Positions 42,896-51,898 of a stretch of DNA of 64,000 nucleotides are shown here, in pieces. The notes under the pieces are model-generated. The model made no database searches. It was given only the letters and a program-made list of their open reading frames with translations, and was not told the DNA's origin. The stretch is from Pseudosulfitobacter pseudonitzschiae (lineage in GTDB: Bacteria > Pseudomonadota > Alphaproteobacteria > Rhodobacterales > Rhodobacteraceae): contig NZ_FQVP01000005.1 in assembly GCF_900129395.1 (NCBI RefSeq), positions 372,001 to 436,000 on the forward strand, written 5' to 3'. The number at the start of each line of letters is the position of its first letter. Positions within the stretch are counted from its first letter, which is position 1. Made by a program: the position numbers and the translations under genes.

Positions 42896-43546
42896 ATGTC
42901 ACGTCCAACGAAACATGCTCCAGAACGCGGGGATGCCCGAAACAGGCTGCTGGAAGCGGCCCGCGACATCGTGCGGAAGCAAGGATTCGCCGCGACGACC
43001 GTCGACGATCTCTGCAAGGCAGCTGGGGTGACGAAAGGGGCGTTTTTCCATCATTTCAAATCAAAGGACGCGCTCGGCGTCGCCGCAGCAAATTTCTGGA
43101 CGGACACAACGGGCGCTTTCTTCGAGGGTGCGCCTTATCATGCGCCAAGCGATCCATTTGATCGCGTCTTGGCCTATATCGCCTTCCGTCGCGCGATGAT
43201 CACCAACGACATACCGGAATTCACCTGTCTTGTTGGCACTCTGGTGCAAGAGGTTCATGCGACCGCGCCGGAGATCCGCGACGCGGCCGGTGTCAGCATC
43301 TTCGGCCATGCCGAAACGCTCGAAGCCGATATCGCGGCGGCGATCGAAGTGCGGGGCATCTCACCGGATGGTTGGACGCCACAATCCCTCTCTCGCCATT
43401 TTCAGACCGTCATTCAGGGCGGTTTCATCCTTGCCAAAGCTGGCAATGACCCTGAGCTCGCACGAGACGCTCTGGACCACCTCGACCGCTATGTCCGCTG
43501 CCTGTTCGGCGTCCATGCGGTCGCCTATTCAGGAGATCCACGATGA
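42896..43546 (+). CDS. TetR family transcriptional regulator
   Basis: A 216-residue TetR repressor. HTH in residues ~15-60: RNRLLEAARDIVRKQGFAATTVDDL and AAGVTKGAFFHHFKSKDALG. The C-terminal ligand domain includes PEFTCLVGTLVQEVHATAPEIR, like the AcrR-type C-domain. Start at 42896 because upstream codons overlap the promoter and operator. First gene of a four-gene operon with ATGA coupling; it likely controls itself and the three genes behind it. Confidence 0.9.
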   Translation: MSRPTKHAPERGDARNRLLEAARDIVRKQGFAATTVDDLCKAAGVTKGAFFHHFKSKDALGVAAANFWTDTTGAFFEGAPYHAPSDPFDRVLAYIAFRRAMITNDIPEFTCLVGTLVQEVHATAPEIRDAAGVSIFGHAETLEADIAAAIEVRGISPDGWTPQSLSRHFQTVIQGGFILAKAGNDPELARDALDHLDRYVRCLFGVHAVAYSGDPR

Positions 43547-44010
43547 CTGACCGACCGAACTCCCGCCTGTGTATCTTTCTCAAAGAAGGGGCCGAAGACG
43601 CCGCCCGCTTTTATGCGGCGACGCTTCCCGAAACCTCGGTCGACTTTGTACAGCCTATTGGGCCGAACATGTCGATGGTTCTGTGGACCTGCATGGGCAC
43701 GCGATACATGCTCATGGACGGGAACGAGACTTTTGCGCCACAACACGATCATTCAATTTCGGTGGCTACGCTCGACCAGGCCGAAACCGACCGGCTTTGG
43801 GAGGCCCTGAGCGAAGACGGCAGCGAAGGACGGTGCGGCTGGCTTTGTGACCGTTTTGGCGTGCATTGGCAGATTGTGCCGACGGCCATGACGCATATGT
43901 TGTCCGATCCCGACCGAGACGCCGCGGGGCGCGCGCAGGCCGCCATGATAGGGATGACGAAGATCGACATCGCCGCCATGCGCGCCGCATTCGATGGTGT
44001 ATCCGAATGA
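43543..44010 (+). CDS. VOC/PhnB-like family protein
   Basis: A 155-residue vicinal-oxygen-chelate fold protein: LCIFLKEGAEDAARFYAATLPE, MSMVLWTCMGTRYMLMDG and GRCGWLCDRFGVHWQIVPT are the PhnB/3-demethylubiquinone-methyltransferase-like pattern. Cytoplasmic; function of such proteins is largely unknown. ATGA overlaps at both ends with TetR and the GFA-type gene. Confidence 0.85.
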   Translation: MTDRPNSRLCIFLKEGAEDAARFYAATLPETSVDFVQPIGPNMSMVLWTCMGTRYMLMDGNETFAPQHDHSISVATLDQAETDRLWEALSEDGSEGRCGWLCDRFGVHWQIVPTAMTHMLSDPDRDAAGRAQAAMIGMTKIDIAAMRAAFDGVSE

Positions 44011-44516
44011 CTGAGATCACCTGCACCTGTGGCGCCGTGGCGCTTTCGCTTTCCGGGCCGCCGATACTGGTCGCAGAATGCCATTGCACCTCCTGTCGCA
44101 CGGCGGCTGACCGCCTGGGCGTGGCGATCACGGAGCCGAACGGGGGCACCCGCTTTGTCGTGCAACGCAAGGATCGGGCAGTGCTGCAGCGGGGGCTGGA
44201 ACATCTTGCCGCGTTCAGGCTGACTCCGCAATCGGGCACACAGCGGATCGTCGCGACATGCTGCAACAGCCCGATTTGGCTGCAGTTCAAGGGCGGTCAT
44301 TGGCTTAGCCTCTATGCCGCCCAGTGGCCCGATGGCGCCGCCCCAGGGCCGGATCTGCGCACCATGACCCGCGACGCCCCGGATAAGTTGCCCGATGATC
44401 TGCCCAATGCCGCTACCCAGTCGACCGGGTTTATGGCGCGACTGCTGTGGGCATGGATCTGCATGGGTTTTCGCAACCCGCCCGTCGCTGATGTAAGGAG
44501 AGTGCTCGATGTCTGA
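44007..44516 (+). CDS. GFA/CENP-V domain protein
   Basis: A 169-residue protein with the zinc-binding pattern of glutathione-dependent formaldehyde-activating-like proteins: TCTCGAVALSLSG, ECHCTSCRTAA and a later ATCCNSPIWLQF. The second zinc cluster is altered compared with the canonical CxxCGT. A conjugate-detoxification role is only suggested by the family. Start is fixed by the ATGA overlap. Confidence 0.8.
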   Translation: MTEITCTCGAVALSLSGPPILVAECHCTSCRTAADRLGVAITEPNGGTRFVVQRKDRAVLQRGLEHLAAFRLTPQSGTQRIVATCCNSPIWLQFKGGHWLSLYAAQWPDGAAPGPDLRTMTRDAPDKLPDDLPNAATQSTGFMARLLWAWICMGFRNPPVADVRRVLDV

Positions 44517-44802
44517 CGACAAGATTGAAGTTGAAAACCCGAATACGCCTGGCCGCACCACTCGGCTCGACCGCGCCAAATACGAGGCGATGCAGGCGGC
44601 GTTTCTTCCGATTTTGCCGAAAGACCCGCCGGGCCTTAAAGTGGCCGAGGCCAAAGCGGCCTTGTTGCCGCATCTGGACCAGAGCCTGTTTCCGGGCGGC
44701 GCTAAAGCGGGCTGGTGGCTGAAAACGGTACAGCTCGATCTTGAAGCAAAAGGCATCATCGCTCGCGCAGATGGAAGCCCGGTACGGCTCTATCGAAAAT
44801 GA
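44509..44802 (+). CDS. DUF6958 family protein
   Basis: A 97-residue protein: VENPNTPGRTTRLDRAKYEAM at the start and AGWWLKTVQLDLEAKGIIAR near the end match the DUF6958 pattern, small proteins often found behind GFA or PhnB genes. Overlaps the GFA gene by 8 bp. Function unknown. Confidence 0.75.
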   Translation: MSDDKIEVENPNTPGRTTRLDRAKYEAMQAAFLPILPKDPPGLKVAEAKAALLPHLDQSLFPGGAKAGWWLKTVQLDLEAKGIIARADGSPVRLYRK

Positions 44803-45216
44803 CAAGAGTCGCGGACATTTTGTCTGACTTTACGAAAGCCAGGTTTGTCCGCTCCCCTGTCACACCACGCTAGTTTCATGCTGCACTTAGGACGAGCGGC
44901 AGCTTTTGGTTGCGATAGCGCGGCGAAAATCGTGCGTTGGTTAGGTTACTGGGCTAGGTTTGGAAAGGGTGCTTTCTGCGCATAGCCAACCATTAGTCAG
45001 TTCGCGAAGAGTAAGCGCTCTCCGCCTTTCGTGTAGAGGGTCATCCCACCGACGCGAACGGCCCGGACCGGACATTCGCCAAGATGGTCACCTCTGCGGC
45101 GCAGCTTCACCAAACCGGCCATTGCTTCATCTTGCAGCATTTTTAACGGGTGAAGATCGGTTGAACGGTCAAAGCGGACATCAACACTTAGAAGGTCAAC
45201 GTCCGCTCTGCTATGC
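44803..45216. other. region without clear gene
   Basis: No supported gene. A minus-strand frame starting with GTG at 45242 and ending at 44997 is protein-like in part (MAGLVKLRRRGDHLGECP) but has no ribosome site and overlaps the SDR fragment; probably decayed DNA. Confidence 0.4.
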
Positions 45217-45540
45217 CTAAAATTTGTTAATCGAGTTTCCACCGTCGGCGACTATGGCGCTACCGGTCACAAAGGATGCGCTCTCGGAAAGCAAGAATAA
45301 TGCGACCTGCGCAATTTCTGACGGGTCAGCCATCCGTTTTAACGCATGAAGGCCGCGCACGACCTCATGAAAGCCGGGATCATCTCCTGCCATGGCGGTC
45401 ATTGTGCCTCCTGGCAGGAGCGCATTGACCCGAATGTTCTCTGCGCCGTGTTCTGCAGCGAGCACTTGAGTCATACTAATCAGCCCCGCCTTGGCGGCTG
45501 CATAGGCAGCCATGCCAGGGTCAGGACCCATTAACTGATT
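45217..45540 (-). pseudogene. SDR gene truncated at 5' end by an IS remnant
   Basis: The last ~105 residues of a classical SDR: AAYAAAKAG (catalytic Tyr-Lys), NIRVNALLPGGTMT and FVTGSAIVADGGNS. The Rossmann half with TGxxxGIG is missing; the frame runs into IS5-type DNA at ~45541. Non-functional. Confidence 0.85.
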
Positions 45541-45660
45541 GAGCTTGTGGCGCTGTCATGATTCACGGCCCCCAGTTTTAGGGGGATATGATGAGCAATC
45601 TTTATTGGCTGACGGAGGCGCAAATGCAGCGGCTTCGGCCGTACTTTCCAAAGAGCCGCA
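45541..45660 (+). mobile_element. IS5-type fragment
   Basis: After a leader, ATGAGCAATC begins SNLYWLTEAQMQRLRPYFPKS, the typical N-terminus of IS5/IS427-type transposases. It breaks off after ~24 codons. No right end is found. It cuts the SDR gene and lies ~130 bp upstream of the GH8 gene; 45661-45788 holds nothing clear apart from possible promoter DNA. Confidence 0.75.
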
Positions 45661-45788
45661 TTGCCGCCATTCGCTGCACAAGCAGTATATTGGGCTGGTT
45701 GTGATTGAATACCGCACTCCTTACGCTTTACATTCTGATTGGTCTGGCAAAAGCGCCAACACGTTATAGTCCATCATCGAGTTGATCC

Positions 45789-46772
45789 ATGAATAGACGC
45801 CACTTGTTACTGGCTTTGCCGAGCTTGGCTGCATTACCTGCTTGGGGTCAGCAATGGCTAGTGGATGCGTGGAACCGCTGGAAAAGCAACTACCTCGCGA
45901 GTGATGGCCGCGTGGTCGATGACGGGAATGGCGGAATCAGCCATTCCGAAGGCCAAGCCTACGGACTTTTGCTCGCGCAGGCGTTTGGCGATCGAACGGC
46001 ATTTAATCTGATCGAGACCTGGACCCAAGCCAAGCTAGGGATTCGGGCGGACGGGCTAATGGCTTGGAAATGGCAACTAGACGGGCTCGCGGATACCAGG
46101 AATGCAACCGATGGGGACCTTTTACGCGCTTGGACGCTGTTGCGTGCCAGCCGCGATTCAGGGTGGCTTGGGCATGAGGATAAAATCGCGCCGATATGCC
46201 GCGCACTTGTCGAAAAATGCCTTGCTCCCGACCCACGTGCGCCGCTTGAGTTGCTGCTTAAACCCGCAAGCCACACGACCGCGGACGGAAACTCGGTCAT
46301 TCTGAACCCCTCCTATTATATGATTCGGGCGCTTATTGAGCTAGGCGACGCGACAGGCGAGGTTGAACTTTTGCGTGCGGCCGCCCATGGGGAGCGTTTG
46401 TTGATCACTCCAAACGCGTTGCGGGACTGGATCAACGTGACCCCAGGCGGCATCAAACCCGCGTTAAACCTTTCGAACAATTTTGGCTGGGATGCACTAC
46501 GCCTTCCGCTCTATCTCTTTTGGTCTGGGCGCGCGGCCCATCCCGCGATGCAAATCGTTAGTACCCGTTTTGCGGCTGCCATGCTGGATCGGCATGTGGC
46601 AACAGTTACAGACTCTTCGGGGAAAATGCTCGTCCAGAGTGATGCAGCTGGCTTTCGTGCGGTAGCGGATCTTGCTGCGGGCAGACCCCCCACCTTGCCA
46701 AATCCCGGTCAGGGCTACTATGCGGATACACTTGCACTTCTGGCGCAAATCGCATGGCGGGAAGGCAAATAA
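45789..46772 (+). CDS. glycoside hydrolase family 8 endoglucanase
   Basis: A 327-residue secreted GH8 enzyme, like BcsZ of cellulose operons. Tat-like/Sec signal MNRRHLLLALPSLAALPAWG (cleavage near residue 20). SEGQAYG holds the catalytic Glu54; RNATDGD the conserved acidic pair (Asp108/Asp110); ILNPSYYMIR and NFGWDALRLPLYL line the cleft. It probably trims the beta-glucan made by the downstream synthase in the periplasm. 113 bp separate it from the HlyD-like gene. Confidence 0.87.
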   Translation: MNRRHLLLALPSLAALPAWGQQWLVDAWNRWKSNYLASDGRVVDDGNGGISHSEGQAYGLLLAQAFGDRTAFNLIETWTQAKLGIRADGLMAWKWQLDGLADTRNATDGDLLRAWTLLRASRDSGWLGHEDKIAPICRALVEKCLAPDPRAPLELLLKPASHTTADGNSVILNPSYYMIRALIELGDATGEVELLRAAAHGERLLITPNALRDWINVTPGGIKPALNLSNNFGWDALRLPLYLFWSGRAAHPAMQIVSTRFAAAMLDRHVATVTDSSGKMLVQSDAAGFRAVADLAAGRPPTLPNPGQGYYADTLALLAQIAWREGK

Positions 46773-46885
46773 TCGCCATTTTCTGATTGTACGATGCTGT
46801 TCACTGCTGGTTTGCCTAGGGTCGCCATGCGGTCCATACAAGGGTACAACCTTTCGTAGATTAAATCTGAAGCTGGAGAGACCGC

Positions 46886-48058
46886 ATGAAGCTGCTACGC
46901 CTGATCATTAGTATCTTTCTTATCGCGGTGGCGCTATGGGTCATCATCGCCGAGCAAATGGCCGGAGCGAGTGCCAACGCCTTTGTAAATGCGCCGGTGG
47001 TGACAGTTCGCGCCGATACAGCCGGTGACCTTACGCTACCCAACCTCCCGTTTGGCGCACGCGTACAAAAGGGTGAGACGCTTGCCTCTATAGACGATCC
47101 GCTGGTCGACAACATTCGATTGAACGATTTGCGAATGGAACAGAGCTTCATTGAGGCAGAGATCGCCCGCCTTGAAGCGGATCTGAAAAGCACTGAGGCG
47201 CTACGGACTAGCCTGCTGGACCGTGTCGAAACTTTCCGCGTGGCGCGGCTGAAAGAGCTGAGCACCCGTCTCGAACACGCCCGTATCCGGCTTGCCATTT
47301 TGGAGGGAGGCGAACTGCCAGAGAACACAGATCAAGAGATTCTCTCGCTTGTGGGAGAGCTGCCAGGCCGCATTCCTATGGAGCCGGGGCTGGTGCCGCT
47401 GATCCTCGATCACGCTCGTGAACGGGTCGAAGTGTTGCAGATTGCCCTTGATACTGCGCGCGCTGGAGTTTTCCTCGGCGACGGATACAACGATTCTCCC
47501 AATGCCCAGCAGCGCGCAACAGAATTGAAAACCGTTATTTCGCAGCTCCAGAATGGGCTTGCGGAAGCGCAAAGGAGGCTTAGGGCAATCACCACGCGCA
47601 GTCAGCGCGAAAATCTGCTTGTGAACGCGGCAGGCGGTAGAGAAATAACCTCTCCAGTCAACGGACTTTACTGGGAGGTGCTTCAATCCGATGGCATCAA
47701 CGTGCAGCGAGGCGATCCGATCCTCAGACTGGTGAACTGTGATGCGACCTTTGTCTCGCTTTCTGTCACCGAGCGTGTATTCAATTCGCTACAAATTGGC
47801 GAAGCCGCTTCATTTCGCCTGACTGGAAGAGAAGAAGTCTTTGAGGGCACCGTCGCCCGTCTGGCGGGGGCCGGTGCGGCGTCTATCTACCAGAGCCTCG
47901 CAGTTGCACCTTCCCAAAAGCACCTTGAACGTTATGACGTCGCTTTGTTGGTGCCGGAACTGACTGCGGATAGCGAGCGCGGTTGCGCCATCGGGCGCAC
48001 CGGACGCGCATTTTTTGATGAGCGCCCCCTCAATTGGTTCCGGGCTATGCTGGATTGA
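46886..48058 (+). CDS. HlyD-like membrane-fusion protein, BgsB-like
   Basis: A 390-residue protein: one N-terminal membrane helix (residues ~4-25), a biotinyl-lipoyl hybrid motif (VTVRADTAGDLTLPNLPFGARVQKGETLASIDD), a long helical hairpin (~80-250), then the second lipoyl half (EITSPVNGLYWEVLQSDGINVQRGDPILRLV) and a beta-barrel end. Adaptors of this kind pair with GT2 synthases in alginate (Alg44) and mixed-linkage beta-glucan (BgsB) systems and replace BcsB. Ends in TGATG with the synthase. Confidence 0.82.
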   Translation: MKLLRLIISIFLIAVALWVIIAEQMAGASANAFVNAPVVTVRADTAGDLTLPNLPFGARVQKGETLASIDDPLVDNIRLNDLRMEQSFIEAEIARLEADLKSTEALRTSLLDRVETFRVARLKELSTRLEHARIRLAILEGGELPENTDQEILSLVGELPGRIPMEPGLVPLILDHARERVEVLQIALDTARAGVFLGDGYNDSPNAQQRATELKTVISQLQNGLAEAQRRLRAITTRSQRENLLVNAAGGREITSPVNGLYWEVLQSDGINVQRGDPILRLVNCDATFVSLSVTERVFNSLQIGEAASFRLTGREEVFEGTVARLAGAGAASIYQSLAVAPSQKHLERYDVALLVPELTADSERGCAIGRTGRAFFDERPLNWFRAMLD

Positions 48059-50037
48059 TGCTGCCCTTTCCGCATCTTGGTGAATTGGGCTCGGCCGCCA
48101 TGCACCTTCTTTTGGTGGTCGGTGTCGGGACACTGATACCGCTCTTTGTCGACCCTCTGAAACACTGGCATCGTGCGCTATTGCTTGGCGTCGCTGGTAT
48201 TCTTGCCCTGCGCTATATGTGGTGGCGGGCCACACAGACGCTAGCGCCCCCCGAACTCAGTCTCGACATGGTCGGAAGCTGGCTTCTCTTCGGGCTTGAA
48301 GCCTTTTCAATCGTCGGGTCACTCAGCGCCTTTCTGATCCTGTCGCGCTACAAATTGCGCAGCAAGGAGGCCGACGCCCATGCAGGCTGGTGGGGTCGGC
48401 AAGAACCGCGGGTGGCGATCCTGATCGCCACCTATAACGAAGATAAGGAAATCCTCGAACGGACCATCGTCGGTGCAAAGTTCCTGCGGCATCAGAACAA
48501 GGAAATTATCGTTTGCGACGACAACCGGCGGGATTGGCTGCGTCATTTCTGCGAAGAGCTGGAGGTGCGCTACATGCGCCGCCCGACCAATGAAGGGCAG
48601 AAAGCCGGTAATATCAACCACGCGCTGGACCGTCTGGCCGAGGATGTAATCCCTCCTGACTTCGTGGCCGTGCTCGACGCCGATTTTGTGCCACATCGGG
48701 GCTTTTTATCCCGGACGCTGGCGCTGTTTCATGACCCCGAAGTTGGTCTGGTCCAGACTCCACAGCACTTTTTCAACCAAGACCCGATCCAGCATAACTT
48801 CAATGTCGGGCGGTCCTATCCCGATGAACAACGTTTCTTCTTTGACCACATGCAGCCCTCTCGGGATGGCTGGGGCATTGCCTTTTGCTGCGGCACATCC
48901 TCGGTCTGCCGCTGGCGTGCCCTCCGCGAGATCGGCGGGTTCAACACCGAATCCGTAACTGAAGATTTTATGCTGACACTCGCGCTTCAAAACGATGGCT
49001 GGCGATCTGTTTACCTCTCAGAGCCACTCTCCGAAGGTCTCGCACCGGAAGGGCTGAAGGAGTATGTGACCCAACGCGCGCGCTGGTGCCTTGGCCTGAT
49101 GCAGATTGCGCGATCTTCCCTCGGACCGCTGTCGGCAAACAACCTGCGGCTGCGTGACCGATGGAGCGTTCTGGATTCGATCCTGTTTTGGACAACCACC
49201 TATCCGTTCCGCATCGCGGCCATCATCTTTCCACTCCTTTACTGGTTTTTCGACATCATCGTCGTCAATGCACGGTTGCCTGATGTGATCAGCTATTTCG
49301 GATCCTATTATTTCTGGATCCTCATCACACTGAACTTTCTGACCCGTGGTATGGTTGTGCCAATCCTGAACGATGTCAGTCAGCTTCTGGGTGCGATCCC
49401 GATCAGCCGTGCTGCCTTTACAGGATTGTTCAAGCCGCATGGGCACCCATTTTCGGTGACTGCCAAAGGCGGAGACCGCTCGAAAGTGGTGGTGCAGTGG
49501 CGCCTGATGATGCCGTTTCTAATTGGCTTTTTGCTAACGCTTATCGGCTTGCTTCTTGGGATCATCTTCGACCAATACGCCACCTTTTCTTCCGGTGACG
49601 GGAAATGGGTCATCCTTTTTTGGAGCCTGTACAATCTAGCGGTATTGGCCGTGACATGTCTTGCCTGTGTGGAGCGCCCGCGCAAAGAGCTGCACGTCAG
49701 CGACAAGCCGGAACGCGCGGTCTTTTCGACCGATGGGCGTCATCACGAGCTTTGGATTACGTCTCTGACTATGGACACGGTGCGTATTCGCGGCCTCTCG
49801 ATCCCCATTCAGTCCCGTGGACATTTGGTGATCGAGAGCATCCCGGGGCGCATTGAAACCTACGCCATATCAGAAGTTGCAGACGGGGCGCGTCTCCAAT
49901 TGTTGCCAACGGAAGCGCAGCGCGAAGCATTCTTCGTTAAATTCTACGCCGATGGCCATGAGCCGGGGGTCAACGAAGTCAAAATGAGGAACCTGGTCCG
50001 TGACATCTTTCGTGGCTTTGGGATCAGGCGACACTGA
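48058..50037 (+). CDS. GT2 beta-glucan synthase, BgsA-like
   Basis: A 659-residue processive family 2 glycosyltransferase. N-terminal helices (~15-100), then the catalytic domain: CDDN (153-156), DADF (207-210), TED (301-303) and QRARW (339-343), the D, DxD, TED and Q(R/Q)xRW motifs of cellulose-type synthases; further helices to ~570. The C-terminal ~90 residues sit where BcsA has PilZ, but only a weak trace remains (ERPRKEL ... SLTMDTVRIRG), as in Sinorhizobium BgsA, which responds to c-di-GMP without a PilZ. Product therefore more likely mixed-linkage glucan than cellulose; inferred. Start ATG shares a base with the bgsB-like stop. Confidence 0.85.
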   Translation: MLPFPHLGELGSAAMHLLLVVGVGTLIPLFVDPLKHWHRALLLGVAGILALRYMWWRATQTLAPPELSLDMVGSWLLFGLEAFSIVGSLSAFLILSRYKLRSKEADAHAGWWGRQEPRVAILIATYNEDKEILERTIVGAKFLRHQNKEIIVCDDNRRDWLRHFCEELEVRYMRRPTNEGQKAGNINHALDRLAEDVIPPDFVAVLDADFVPHRGFLSRTLALFHDPEVGLVQTPQHFFNQDPIQHNFNVGRSYPDEQRFFFDHMQPSRDGWGIAFCCGTSSVCRWRALREIGGFNTESVTEDFMLTLALQNDGWRSVYLSEPLSEGLAPEGLKEYVTQRARWCLGLMQIARSSLGPLSANNLRLRDRWSVLDSILFWTTTYPFRIAAIIFPLLYWFFDIIVVNARLPDVISYFGSYYFWILITLNFLTRGMVVPILNDVSQLLGAIPISRAAFTGLFKPHGHPFSVTAKGGDRSKVVVQWRLMMPFLIGFLLTLIGLLLGIIFDQYATFSSGDGKWVILFWSLYNLAVLAVTCLACVERPRKELHVSDKPERAVFSTDGRHHELWITSLTMDTVRIRGLSIPIQSRGHLVIESIPGRIETYAISEVADGARLQLLPTEAQREAFFVKFYADGHEPGVNEVKMRNLVRDIFRGFGIRRH

Positions 50038-50042
50038 TAAGC

Positions 50043-50675
50043 TCAGTATGTGTTGACGGACACCCCAATAAAAACTTCCTTCGCATCAAAGCGGTACCCC
50101 CCGCGAAAACTGGTTGGCCCGCCGTTTAGGCGATAGTTCACCGCAACGGATTGTTCGGAGTAATTGTCGCTGCCACCCGCGGTGAGATCGACGGACAGAC
50201 CCTGTGCGTTGCCGATCTGGGCAAGGGTAAACCAGTCATTCTCATTCGTATTGTATTGAGCCGATAGGAATAAAAACCCAAAGTTGGTTGGTTGATAGCG
50301 CTCTAAAATTATTTTTCCGCCAAGTTTAATGCGTTTCACTTCATCACTGGTGCCGAGGCTGGGACCGATTTTCAAGGTCCCAAAATCCTCGATGGCGAAA
50401 TCGCGAGTGACATGGATACCGGCGCTCCAGCCGCTCTCATAGTTTGAATAGTTCGCACCATAGCTCATCTTGCCCCGCGTCGCAGCCAGCACGGCGTCCG
50501 CAGTAGGCGCGCCCAGATCAAGCTGGAAAAAAGTGCCGTCTGCTTGTGCTGCACTGCTCGCGAGGCACAGCAAAGGTATGGCCAGTGACAATCGCGTATA
50601 CGTCGTGTTGTCGTTTCGTCTGGCATACCAAGATGGGTGAGCCCTGAACTGCATTGTATAGCCCGTCTTGCTCAC
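50043..50675 (-). CDS. putative outer-membrane barrel protein
   Basis: A 210-residue protein. Signal peptide with core LSLAIPLLCLASSAAQA, then strands with alternating aromatic/polar residues and a C-terminal FIGVSVNTY, typical of small outer-membrane barrels. Start is GTG at 50675: GAGGAG precedes it and it overlaps the sensor stop (GTGA). It converges on the synthase with 5 bp between. A role in glucan export or anchoring, comparable to BcsS, is plausible but unproven. Confidence 0.65.
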   Translation of the reverse strand: MSKTGYTMQFRAHPSWYARRNDNTTYTRLSLAIPLLCLASSAAQADGTFFQLDLGAPTADAVLAATRGKMSYGANYSNYESGWSAGIHVTRDFAIEDFGTLKIGPSLGTSDEVKRIKLGGKIILERYQPTNFGFLFLSAQYNTNENDWFTLAQIGNAQGLSVDLTAGGSDNYSEQSVAVNYRLNGGPTSFRGGYRFDAKEVFIGVSVNTY

Positions 50676-51898
50676 GTTTTTCTCCTCGTCTTCTTTTGGT
50701 GCCAAGGTTCGTCAGAGTTTTGGTCTGAGGTATCTCCATCTCTGAGTGGGGTCACTTCTGCGCCACTTGGCATGGCTCGCCGCGAGTGAGTTTCCTGATA
50801 TGCTTTCAGTTTCGCATGCAACGCTAGGGTGCCCTGAATTCGCGTCAGAGCTTGGGATAGCGCGATCGCTTCGCGCGAGCTTCGGCTTTCCAGCGGGTAT
50901 TCAAAGTCGCCTTCCGCCATAGCTATTGCGGTGCTGGTCAAGTCTTGCAGTGGGCTCAGCACGATACGTGCAACCAACAATGTAACGATTAAAACAAAGC
51001 CCGCCGCGAACAAAACTGCGACAACAGAGGTGCGAAGCAATTGCGGCATAACGTCGATCAAATTACTCGAATCCAAAACAGCAAAGACCCGCCAGCCGAA
51101 GTCCGGAAGTTCATCGCTAACGAAGTTCGGGGAAAAGGCATAAAGCCCGTCCGTCTTGTCGAGCAGGTAGAAGGTGTTGCCTAGATCTCGCCCCAGCTTG
51201 GCCTGAACTATTGCAGCTTCGGGAAGGCTGTGCGCCGTCTCGCGGGTGTCTGCAAGCGTTTCCCCCTCCCGGTTCTGCACCACCACATCAATGTTCAACT
51301 GTTTTCGCGCACGGATAAGAAAGTTTTGCACCCAAGCCATCCGAAGACTGTAGACAAGTACCCCCGTAACCTCGCCACTTTCCTCATCCAGAACCGGCGT
51401 CGAGAGGTTGAGTAGAGATTGCTTTCTATGGTTTTCGTCACGTTCAAGGAAGTCGCTGGTATAGACATTTCCTACATTGGCCTGGCGCAGTCCCTCGCGG
51501 TACCAGCGACGCTCACTCACGACCTCTCCCTCACGCAAACGGTTCGAGCCCGATTTAATTCGGCCGTCCAGATCAGCAACACCCGCCCACGCAACCTGCC
51601 CCCCGGTCTGTGCCACTGCATCCACAAAATCATCAATCTCTTCCTTGCTGGAATTACTGATATTGCGGGCAACGGCGTGAAGACTGTCCCACTCCCGTTT
51701 CAGGGCTGTGTTAAAGCTAAGACCGATGGCATCAGCACCGCGCAGAACGATGTCATGTCGCAATCGCTGCTGCGCCAGATTGCTACGCTGCGTGACAATG
51801 TAAGCCACGAACACCGCGGCACAGAAAACCGAGACAATCAGCGCTGCCGCAATCCAAAAGATGGCACGGGGTGCAGGTTTTTTCTGTGCTCTACGCAT
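50672..51898 (-). CDS. CACHE-HAMP sensor without output domain
   Basis: A 408-residue membrane protein: helix 1 (~13-36), a periplasmic double-CACHE-like domain (~45-280; GVADLDGRIKSGSNRL, ERRWYREGL, VLVYSLRM, FAVLDSS), helix 2 (~285-308), a HAMP linker (LSPLQDLTSTAIAMAEGDFEYPL), then only ~50 charged residues. No kinase, GGDEF/EAL or MCP signalling domain follows, so either it is truncated or signals through a partner. Co-transcribed with the barrel gene and convergent to the glucan synthase; a regulator of that locus by position. Confidence 0.8.
   Translation of the reverse strand: MRRAQKKPAPRAIFWIAAALIVSVFCAAVFVAYIVTQRSNLAQQRLRHDIVLRGADAIGLSFNTALKREWDSLHAVARNISNSSKEEIDDFVDAVAQTGGQVAWAGVADLDGRIKSGSNRLREGEVVSERRWYREGLRQANVGNVYTSDFLERDENHRKQSLLNLSTPVLDEESGEVTGVLVYSLRMAWVQNFLIRARKQLNIDVVVQNREGETLADTRETAHSLPEAAIVQAKLGRDLGNTFYLLDKTDGLYAFSPNFVSDELPDFGWRVFAVLDSSNLIDVMPQLLRTSVVAVLFAAGFVLIVTLLVARIVLSPLQDLTSTAIAMAEGDFEYPLESRSSREAIALSQALTRIQGTLALHAKLKAYQETHSRRAMPSGAEVTPLRDGDTSDQNSDEPWHQKKTRRKT

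Noticed and set aside
44997-45242. 81-codon minus-strand frame behind the SDR fragment
   Set aside because: GTG start without ribosome site, overlaps the SDR pseudogene, no family; likely decayed DNA.
48058-50037. Straight assignment as cellulose synthase BcsA
   Set aside because: PilZ motifs are not intact and BcsB/BcsC are missing; an HlyD-like adaptor is in their place, which points to a BgsA-type synthase.
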